From JAHEEL01 sp964195545 (GTDB lineage Bacteria > Actinomycetota > Acidimicrobiia > Spongiisociales > UBA5794): 12,058 bases of DNA. The position numbers were made by a program, and so were the translations under genes. The stretch lies in the NCBI GenBank assembly GCA_964195545.1, contig CAXMQQ010000020.1, positions 1 to 12,058 of the forward strand, written 5' to 3'. Shown in pieces: positions 1 through 5,690 of this stretch (its first letter is position 1; every line of letters starts with the position of its first letter). The notes below the pieces were generated by a model. That model saw only the letters and a list, made by a program, of their open reading frames with translations, searched no databases and was not told the DNA's origin.

Positions 1-1
1 G

Positions 2-364
2 GTGATCTTCATCCCGATCCCCGTGCTCGCCATGCTGGGATTGACGGCAGGTCTTGGCCTGCTCATCGCTGCGGCAGCGGTGCACTTCTTCGACGTCATC
101 GACCTCGCGTCGGTGTTCATCCAGCTGATCAGCTATCTCACTCCATCGTTCTACCCGATCACGATCATTCCCGAAAACTTCCTGTTCGTGATCTACCTGA
201 ACCCGCTCTACTCGTATCTCACCGTGTTTCGTGGCTTCATGTACGGGGGAGAATTCGTGGACTGGTGTATGTTCGCCTACATGGGAGCCACATCGATCGT
301 GACCCTCCTGGTCGGCGTCTGGGTGTTCTCCCGCAGCTGGCGCTCTCTCGTGGTGCTGCTGTGA
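2..364 (+). CDS. ABC-2 type polysaccharide export permease, C-terminal fragment (5' end outside window)
   Basis: This is the last 120 residues of an inner-membrane permease that would form the channel of a polysaccharide or teichoic-acid exporter (Wzm/TagG type, ABC2_membrane family). The frame is open to the first base, so the GTG at 2 need not be the start; family members are usually about 260-290 aa, so more than half is missing. Three or four hydrophobic segments are visible, at about residues 3-27, 35-56 and 88-110. The family-typical tail features are present: a LTPSFYPI stretch around residues 46-53, then an NPLYSYL segment and an FRGFMYG segment. Its stop overlaps the GTG start of the next gene, the ATPase, by 4 bp (GTGA), so the two are probably translationally coupled. 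The family assignment is strong. Whether the cargo is O-antigen-like, capsule-like or teichoic-acid-like cannot be told from this piece. Confidence 0.88.
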   Translation: MIFIPIPVLAMLGLTAGLGLLIAAAAVHFFDVIDLASVFIQLISYLTPSFYPITIIPENFLFVIYLNPLYSYLTVFRGFMYGGEFVDWCMFAYMGATSIVTLLVGVWVFSRSWRSLVVLL

Positions 365-1098
365 ACACGCCCGCGATCGAGGTCCGCGATGCGTCTCTTG
401 CGTTTCGACTTTCGCGCACTCGGGCGGGGACGTTCAAGGAAGCCGCCATCCAGATGGTGAAGCGGCAGATCACCTATGAGAAGCTTTGGGCGCTCAAGGG
501 CGTCTCGCTCGAAGTCGCCGACGGGGAAGTGCTCGGGGTCATCGGCCCCAACGGCGCAGGGAAGAGCACGCTGATGAAGATGCTCGCCCGAGTCTTGCCA
601 CCCACCGAAGGCCGCGTCGTGGTTCGCGGCACCGTGGCCCCGATGATCGAACTCGGAGCCGGGTTCAGCATGGAACTCACGGCGTACGAGAACATCGTGA
701 TGTACGGGACACTTCTCGGCCGGCAGCCCGAGTTCATGCGGGAGCGCGCTACAGAGATCGCCCACTGGGCCAGCCTCGACGATTTTCTCGACGTGCCGCT
801 GCGCAGCTACTCGTCGGGGATGCTCGCCCGCCTCGGATTCTCGGTGGCCACCGACACGGAACCGGACGTGCTCATCGTCGACGAGGTGTTGTCCGTCGGC
901 GACGCGGCATTCCAACAGAAGTCGGCGAAGCGGATGAGGCGCATGATCGAAGATGGCGCCTCGGTTGTGCTCGTGTCGCATAACCTGGGGACGGTCCTCG
1001 AGATCGCCGATCGAGCCATGTGGCTGGATCGCGGGTTGATCAAACTCGAAGGCGATCCGGGGGAAGTGGTCGCGGCCTACCAGGCGAGTGTGGGATGA
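361..1098 (+). CDS. ABC transporter ATP-binding protein for polysaccharide export (short Wzt/TagH type)
   Basis: This 245-aa cytoplasmic ATPase would power export of a lipid-linked polysaccharide with the permease encoded just upstream. Visible motifs are Walker A GPNGAGKST (62-70), the signature region YSSGMLARL (150-158), Walker B LIVDEVLSVGD (171-181) and the H-loop histidine in VLVSHNL (203-209). The SSGM signature in place of LSGGQ, together with the VAPMIELGAGF stretch near 92-102, is typical of the Wzt/TagH/KpsT-like family. The frame stays open upstream to 265, but those codons lie over the permease gene; GTG at 361 gives a GTGA overlap and a normal N-terminus. The protein ends at 245 aa, right after the nucleotide-binding domain, and so lacks the C-terminal glycan-binding domain of Wzt proteins that recognise a capped chain end. 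Export is therefore probably not dependent on a terminal cap (inference). Confidence 0.93.
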   Translation: MNTPAIEVRDASLAFRLSRTRAGTFKEAAIQMVKRQITYEKLWALKGVSLEVADGEVLGVIGPNGAGKSTLMKMLARVLPPTEGRVVVRGTVAPMIELGAGFSMELTAYENIVMYGTLLGRQPEFMRERATEIAHWASLDDFLDVPLRSYSSGMLARLGFSVATDTEPDVLIVDEVLSVGDAAFQQKSAKRMRRMIEDGASVVLVSHNLGTVLEIADRAMWLDRGLIKLEGDPGEVVAAYQASVG

Positions 1099-2027
1099 AC
1101 GAACCGATGACAGAGAGCGACCGGGACTTGGACGTCTCGATCGTCCTGCCGATCTACAACGAACACGGCCACCTTCGCGAGGAGGTCGAGCGGATCCAGG
1201 CCGTCATGGATGCCTCCGAGTTCTCCTACGAGATCATCGTTGTCGACGACGGTTCCACCGACGGCTCCGCAGAGGAACTGCGCACCATCGACGGGATCCG
1301 CCTCATCCAGTACGCCCAGAATCGGGGCGCCGGGGCGGCCCGCAAGATCGGAACCCACAAGGCGAAGGCACCGATCGTCGTATGGACCGACGTCGACATG
1401 TCCTACCCGAACGAGCAGATCCCCGAACTCGTCCGCGAACTCGCAGGCCACGACCAGGTCGTCGGTGCCAGAACCTCCGAGGAGGGCACCCACAAGGCGG
1501 CCCGTGTCCCCGCGAAGTGGGCGATCCGCAGACTCGCCGAATACCTGACCCGCACGGAGATCCCCGATCTCAATTCGGGCTTCCGGGCCTTCCGGCGCGA
1601 CGTTGCGCTCCAGTTCCTCAACATCCTCCCCGACGGGTTCTCGCACGTGACGACGCTCACGATGGCGTTCCTGTCGAACGGCTACTCCGTCAAACACATC
1701 GACATCCCCTACGCGAAACGTGCCGGGAAGTCGAAGTTTCACTGGTACAGCGACACCCGTAGATATCTGGTTCAGGTCGTCCGCATGATGCTCACCTACG
1801 ACCCGATGCGGGTCCTCATGCCATGGGCCGTCCTGATCCTCGGCTTTGCGACGGGCAAACTGGTCTACGACCTCGCGACGAAAGACTGGCGGGTGGGATC
1901 CAACACCTTGCTGGCCTTCGTCGCCGGATTCATGGTGCTGCTCGTCGCCGTGCTGGCCGACCTCATCGTTCAGGTGACCAAACCACCGTACGAGGTCGAT
2001 CCGGAAACGGTTGAGGCGTCGGGATAG
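1095..2027 (+). CDS. GT2 family glycosyltransferase with two C-terminal membrane helices (polyprenyl-phosphate sugar synthase-like)
   Basis: This 310-aa protein has a GT-A glycosyltransferase domain. It shows the nucleotide-binding VVDDGSTDGS motif (49-58), a DVD metal-binding motif (99-101), the acceptor-loop-like segment PDLNSGFRAFRR (157-168) and GKSKFHWYSDTRRYL (211-225). Two hydrophobic helices follow, near 241-260 and 271-293. This plan matches dolichol- or undecaprenyl-phosphate hexose synthases (Dpm1/GtrB-like), which move a sugar from an NDP-sugar to a lipid phosphate on the inner membrane face. The lipid-phosphate product is inferred from architecture; the sugar cannot be predicted. 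ATG at 1095 overlaps the ATPase stop (ATGA) and has no strong Shine-Dalgarno, which fits translational coupling. The frame extends upstream to 1020, but that part lies over the ATPase gene. Lipid-phosphate sugars are the usual donors for GT-C enzymes such as those apparently encoded at 7898-9664 and 11000-12058. Confidence 0.88.
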   Translation: MNEPMTESDRDLDVSIVLPIYNEHGHLREEVERIQAVMDASEFSYEIIVVDDGSTDGSAEELRTIDGIRLIQYAQNRGAGAARKIGTHKAKAPIVVWTDVDMSYPNEQIPELVRELAGHDQVVGARTSEEGTHKAARVPAKWAIRRLAEYLTRTEIPDLNSGFRAFRRDVALQFLNILPDGFSHVTTLTMAFLSNGYSVKHIDIPYAKRAGKSKFHWYSDTRRYLVQVVRMMLTYDPMRVLMPWAVLILGFATGKLVYDLATKDWRVGSNTLLAFVAGFMVLLVAVLADLIVQVTKPPYEVDPETVEASG

Positions 2028-2032
2028 ACACG

Positions 2033-3139
2033 ATGGGCAGCGCTCCCAGATCTCCCTCCCCTCCGGCGATCCACGTATTCATCGGAACCAAGGCGCAGTA
2101 CATCAAGACGGCGCCGCTCCTCAGGTTGATGGATGCCGAAGGCGTCGACTATCGGCTGATCGATTCGGGTCAGCACGCCAATCTGAGCCGCGACCTGCGA
2201 ACCGAACTCGGCGTGCGGGAACCCGACGTTGTCCTGGCCAGCGGCGGCGACATCAATTCGATCGGCCAGGCGATCCGGTGGTCGGGTCGGCTCGGCGGGA
2301 GGCTCGTGTCGGCGTCGAAACTGCAGTCCGAGGTGTTCGACGGCAGGGGCGGCATCTGTGTCGTGCACGGCGACACACCTTCGACGCTGCTCGCCGCGAT
2401 GATGGCTCGCAGGGCCGGCCTCGACGTGGCACATCTCGAAGCCGGCTTGCGTTCCCACAACTTCGCGCAGCCGTTCCCCGAGGAACTCATCAGGATCGCC
2501 ACGATGCGTCTCAGCCGGTACCTTTTCGCTCCCGACGACGCGGCGATGGCGAATCTCGACAGTATGGGGCTAGCGGATCGGGCCGTGCCGATCGGGGCCA
2601 ACAGCAGCGTCGAGGCACTTGCCTTCGCCCTCGGCGAGGTACCCGTCGCTCCGACGGGGCCGGCGATCACGACGATGCACCGCGTTGAGAATCTCAAGAG
2701 CAGGGACCACGTCAAGGGGTTCGTTCGCCTGCTCCTCGCTATCGCGGAGACATACGATGTGCTGCTCGTTCTTCACGGGCCGACGAAGCCGACGCTCGAG
2801 AAGTCGGGTGCGCTGGCAACGCTGCGCGACGCCGGCGTAGAGACGACCGACCTGATGGCCCACAACGAGTTCACGAGGGCGCTCGCCGCCGCTCCGCTCG
2901 TTGTCACCGACGGTGGAAGCGTCCAGGAAGAGTGCGCCCTGCTGGGGGTCCCGACCCTGCTGTGGCGCGGCAGGACCGAACGTCCCGACGGGCTCGGGGC
3001 GAATGTCGTGCTCACCGACTATCGGCCGGACGTCACCGCCGATTTCCTCGCCGACCCCGAGGTCTTCCGGCGCCAACCGCTGGGTCTCGGCGCCACCCCG
3101 TCCCGAGTCGTGCTCGACACATTGCTCTCCGCCCGCTGA
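2033..3139 (+). CDS. Divergent UDP-GlcNAc 2-epimerase-like protein (WecB superfamily)
   Basis: This 368-aa cytosolic GT-B-fold protein is recognisable as WecB-like along its whole length. It has the acidic residue of VHGDT (D114), HLEAGLRS (134-141, E136), PFPEE (147-151), TMHRVEN (214-220, H216), a further histidine in LHGPTKP (H248) and RTERPDGLGANV (314-324). These match the E. coli WecB catalytic set D95, E117, E131, H213 and H242. Several signature positions differ: the first motif is GTKAQYIK (18-25) instead of GTRPEAIK, the phosphate-binding loop is TDGGSVQEE (292-300) instead of TDSGGIQEE, and PEE is followed by LIR rather than ANR or INR. It could epimerise UDP-GlcNAc to UDP-ManNAc, hydrolyse a UDP-sugar, or act on a different NDP-sugar. 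The start at 2033 lies 5 bp after the GT2 stop, and its stop overlaps the next ATG by one base. The family is secure; the exact substrate is not. Confidence 0.87.
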   Translation: MGSAPRSPSPPAIHVFIGTKAQYIKTAPLLRLMDAEGVDYRLIDSGQHANLSRDLRTELGVREPDVVLASGGDINSIGQAIRWSGRLGGRLVSASKLQSEVFDGRGGICVVHGDTPSTLLAAMMARRAGLDVAHLEAGLRSHNFAQPFPEELIRIATMRLSRYLFAPDDAAMANLDSMGLADRAVPIGANSSVEALAFALGEVPVAPTGPAITTMHRVENLKSRDHVKGFVRLLLAIAETYDVLLVLHGPTKPTLEKSGALATLRDAGVETTDLMAHNEFTRALAAAPLVVTDGGSVQEECALLGVPTLLWRGRTERPDGLGANVVLTDYRPDVTADFLADPEVFRRQPLGLGATPSRVVLDTLLSAR

Positions 3140-4950
3140 TGTGCGGGATCGTCGGCTACTTCGGCCCTCCGATTGGAGACCTCGCCGCAGCCACCGCGAC
3201 GCTTCTGCATCGGGGACCCGACCTGCAGCGTGTCGAGGAAGGTCCCGGGTACGGCCTCGGACACTCGTTGCTGTCGATCATCGGCGACGTGCCAATCGAG
3301 CAACCCATCGACTCTCGCGACGGCCGGATCGTGTTGGCCTTCAACGGCGAGATCTACAACTACATCGAGATACGTGCGGCCGATCCGGCGATCGCAGACA
3401 CAACAAGCGGCCGTTCCGACACGGAGGTTCTCGTCGAGGGCTTCGCCCAAACCGGCCGGCGTATCTTCGATGAAGCGAATGGCATGTTCGCCGTTGCGAT
3501 CTACGACCGGGAGACACAGACCGGCTATCTCGTACGCGACCGTCTCGGAATCAAGCCGCTCTACTACGCACAGCTTGGCGAGTCGCTCGTCTTCGGCTCG
3601 GAGTTGCGGGCCGTTCGGAAACTGACGGGTCTCGAGCCTGAATCCGACCCTGAGGCCTACTACTCGTACGTCCGGTTCCGGTACCCGATCGGCGAGCGAA
3701 CGTTCGATCGGAACATCCAAATGCTGCCACCGGGATCGATCCTGTCATGGTCCGGCGGGAGCGTCATCGTCAGGCGTTTCTGGGAGATCACTCCGCAACC
3801 CCCGTTCGGCGGGACGTACGACGAGGCGCTCTCCGGTGTTGCCGAGCTGCTCGACGATTCGATCCGACTGCGGATGCGCTCAGATCATTCGTTCTGCACG
3901 TTCCTCTCCGGCGGGTTGGATTCGAGCTATCTCACCAGCGTCGCCGCCGACACGATCGCTCCGCTCCAGACGTACTCGATAGCATTGGACGAAGCCGAGT
4001 TCGACGAGTCGCTGTTCAGTGAGCGCGTTGCTGAACTCCTTGCTACCGATCATCACCCGTATCTGCTCCGCAGCGAGGAGTACTCCGAGTCGTTCGCAGC
4101 GTTCGTCGAGCACCTCGAGTCGCCCATCGGGGTCCCGAATCAGGTGGCTCTCTCGATTCTTTCTCGCGAGCTGGCGAGGGATCACCGATGTGTGCTGTCC
4201 GGAGAGGGCGCGGATGAAGTGTTCGGCGGGTACGGGCGGATCTTCCTGTTGCCGTCCGATTGGGAGCTGCTCCAAGAGGCACGAACCTCGGGCGCGGATC
4301 CGGCAGGGATCGCTGAGAAATTCGAGGCCCGATACGGAACGTCCTCGTTCCCCGACTATCCGAGTCTCTTCATCGAGCGCTACGGCTACGTCGACCACGC
4401 CGAAGCGCATGAGTTGCTGGAGCCGTTCTTTGGCGCAGCAGTGATCGACGCTGCCAGGTTGACGATCGAACATGAGATCCGCGAACTCTTCGACCAGTTC
4501 GATGACGTCGATCCGTTCACCCGACAGCTTCTCGTATTCCAGAAGCTGCACCTGCCCGGGTTGCTGCTCCGTCTCGATGCTGCATCCATGTTCCACAGCG
4601 TCGAAGCACGTGTGCCCTTCCTTGACCACCGGCTCGTCGAATTCGCCAACTCTCTTCCCATCGAATATCGGATGCGTCGTCTCGACACATTCGACGCTGC
4701 GGCCGCGGCGGGGGCGTTGTCCGATGAACTGAGTGAGATTCACGACGTCCCGAAGTCACTGCTGAAGGATGTGGCCCGTTCAGTCTTGCCTTCGTCGATC
4801 GTCGATCGTCGCAAACTCGGCTTCCCCATCCCCCCGACGTACTATTCGAACCGTTCGACACGGGTTCCCGTCTCTGGAGGACCCTATTCGGAGTGGGTTC
4901 GAGCGAATCTGGGCCTGTGTGCAGAGAGAGGATGGTTATGCGAGCGGTGA
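3139..4950 (+). CDS. asnB: Asparagine synthase-type glutamine amidotransferase (AsnB family)
   Basis: This 603-aa protein has an N-terminal glutaminase domain and a C-terminal ATP-dependent synthetase domain, as in AsnB. ATG at 3139 gives an MCGIVGYFG start with the nucleophile Cys2; it overlaps the previous stop as TGATG. Glutaminase motifs are HRGPD (24-28), NGEIYNY (69-75) and GRSDTEV (91-97). Synthetase motifs are the PP-loop SGGLDSS (257-263), SGEGADEVFGGY (354-365), EARVPFLDHR (489-498) and RRKLGFPIP (557-565). The segment aligned with the E. coli AsnB HERLSIVD region reads GHSLLSIIG (41-49), so the position of glutamine-binding Arg49 appears to be Leu44. In polysaccharide loci such enzymes often amidate a sugar carboxylate rather than making free asparagine; with transport and sugar genes on both sides that is the likelier role here, but it is inference. 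The C-terminus runs 13 bp into the next gene. Confidence 0.92.
   Translation: MCGIVGYFGPPIGDLAAATATLLHRGPDLQRVEEGPGYGLGHSLLSIIGDVPIEQPIDSRDGRIVLAFNGEIYNYIEIRAADPAIADTTSGRSDTEVLVEGFAQTGRRIFDEANGMFAVAIYDRETQTGYLVRDRLGIKPLYYAQLGESLVFGSELRAVRKLTGLEPESDPEAYYSYVRFRYPIGERTFDRNIQMLPPGSILSWSGGSVIVRRFWEITPQPPFGGTYDEALSGVAELLDDSIRLRMRSDHSFCTFLSGGLDSSYLTSVAADTIAPLQTYSIALDEAEFDESLFSERVAELLATDHHPYLLRSEEYSESFAAFVEHLESPIGVPNQVALSILSRELARDHRCVLSGEGADEVFGGYGRIFLLPSDWELLQEARTSGADPAGIAEKFEARYGTSSFPDYPSLFIERYGYVDHAEAHELLEPFFGAAVIDAARLTIEHEIRELFDQFDDVDPFTRQLLVFQKLHLPGLLLRLDAASMFHSVEARVPFLDHRLVEFANSLPIEYRMRRLDTFDAAAAAGALSDELSEIHDVPKSLLKDVARSVLPSSIVDRRKLGFPIPPTYYSNRSTRVPVSGGPYSEWVRANLGLCAERGWLCER
4923..4931 (+). promoter_or_regulatory. 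Shine-Dalgarno deciding the nucleotidyltransferase start
   Basis: A purine run ending in GAGG lies inside the 3' end of the amidotransferase gene. It is 6 nt upstream of ATG 4938 but immediately adjacent to the in-frame ATG 4932, so 4938 is chosen. That start also gives the usual N-terminus of the family (MRAVILAAG). Confidence 0.65.
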
Positions 4951-5669
4951 TTCTGGCTGCCGGAGTCGGTTCGAGGCTGATGCCGTTGACCCGCAATACG
5001 CCGAAGAGTCTGCTGGATCTCGGTGGCGGGTACACCCTGCTCGAGCGGCAACTCGAGGCGCTGGGATCGGCCGGTGTGACCGATGTCCGAATCGTGACCG
5101 GCTACAAGTCGGAGCAGATAGAAGCGAAGATCAAGGACTTTGAGGGCTTCGACGTCGGTGTCGTGTTCAACCCGTTCTACCGGCTCGCGAACAACGGCGC
5201 ATCGGCCTGGTTCGGCCTCAAGGATCTCTCTGAAACGACGATCATCATCAACGGGGATGACCTCTTCAAAGGCAACGTCATCGCTGCTCTCCTGGAGTCG
5301 GACGATGAGGTGACGATGGTGATCTCGCGAAGCGACGAGTACGACGACGACGACATGAAGGTCGTCGTCGAGGGTGGCGCAGTGCTCGACGTCGGCAAGG
5401 ACATCGATCCGGAACGAGCGAATGCCGAATCGGTCGGGATCATGCAATTCAAAGGACCCGGATTGACGCGGATGAAGACGTACTTGGACGCCATGGTCCG
5501 AGTGGAGTCGGACCTGCAACTCTTCTACCTCGAGGCATTGCGCAGGATGATGCGCGACGGTCACCGCGTGTCGTATGTTCAGTGCGATCCCTCGGACTGG
5601 GCGGAAGTCGATTTCCACCCGGATCTCGAGGCGATGCGGCGTCAGGTCTTGAACGATCTCGAGGTCTAA
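4938..5669 (+). CDS. LicC/COG1213-type nucleotidyltransferase (probable cytidylyltransferase)
   Basis: This 243-aa single-domain NTP transferase opens with the nucleotide-binding signature AAGVGSRLMPLTRNTPK (7-23). It continues with NPFYRLANNGASAWFGL (78-94), the metal-binding GDD (106-108), DDDDMKVVV, an ESVGIMQF segment, and a WAEVDF motif (221-226). The NPFY..NN.AS pattern and the late WAEVDF are typical of the LicC-like phosphocholine/inositol-1-phosphate cytidylyltransferase group, rather than of RmlA- or GalU-type enzymes with longer C-termini. The next gene is a CDP-glycerol phosphotransferase homologue, so a CDP-alcohol product (CDP-glycerol or similar) is the best guess; CDP-choline or a CDP-phosphonate cannot be excluded. 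ATG at 4938 is preferred over in-frame ATG at 4932, because GAGG at 4928-4931 lies 6 nt from the former and directly against the latter. The gene overlaps the amidotransferase gene by 13 bp. Confidence 0.88.
   Translation: MRAVILAAGVGSRLMPLTRNTPKSLLDLGGGYTLLERQLEALGSAGVTDVRIVTGYKSEQIEAKIKDFEGFDVGVVFNPFYRLANNGASAWFGLKDLSETTIIINGDDLFKGNVIAALLESDDEVTMVISRSDEYDDDDMKVVVEGGAVLDVGKDIDPERANAESVGIMQFKGPGLTRMKTYLDAMVRVESDLQLFYLEALRRMMRDGHRVSYVQCDPSDWAEVDFHPDLEAMRRQVLNDLEV
5345..5370 (+). repeat. Perfect 10-bp inverted repeat inside the nucleotidyltransferase gene
   Basis: CGACGACGAC (5345-5354) and GTCGTCGTCG (5361-5370) are perfect inverse complements around a 6-nt loop ATGAAG. In the protein they encode a run of four Asp, Met, Lys, then three Val. 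The hairpin may simply follow from Asp GAC and Val GTC codons lying close together; a role in mRNA structure is possible but unproven. Confidence 0.55.
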
Positions 5670-5679
5670 CAGGGACCGC

Positions 5680-5686
5680 AGGAGGT
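5680..5686 (+). promoter_or_regulatory. Strong Shine-Dalgarno for the TagF-like gene
   Basis: AGGAGGT lies 4 nt upstream of the GTG at 5691, in the 21-bp gap after the nucleotidyltransferase stop. It is the best ribosome-binding site in the + strand block, whose other internal starts mostly rely on stop/start overlap. It decides the GTG start and suggests that this gene is initiated independently of the preceding one. Confidence 0.8.
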
Positions 5687-5690
5687 CACG

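Noticed and set aside
2932..3138. Upstream extension of the amidotransferase frame
   Set aside because: It would add 69 Arg/Pro-rich residues over the epimerase-like gene; the enzyme needs Cys at position 2, which fixes the start at 3139.
4932..4937. Earlier ATG for the nucleotidyltransferase
   Set aside because: It directly follows the Shine-Dalgarno with no spacer; ATG 4938 has a 6-nt spacer and the family-typical N-terminus.
3139..4950. Glutamine-fructose-6-phosphate aminotransferase (GlmS), suggested by the MCGIVGY start
   Set aside because: The C-terminal half has the asparagine synthase PP-loop SGGLDSS and GEGADEVFGGY, not SIS sugar isomerase domains.
4938..5669. Phosphocholine decoration system (LicC)
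   Set aside because: The protein resembles LicC, but no choline kinase, choline transporter or LicD phosphocholine transferase is in the window; the adjacent TagF-like gene fits a CDP-alcohol of another kind better.
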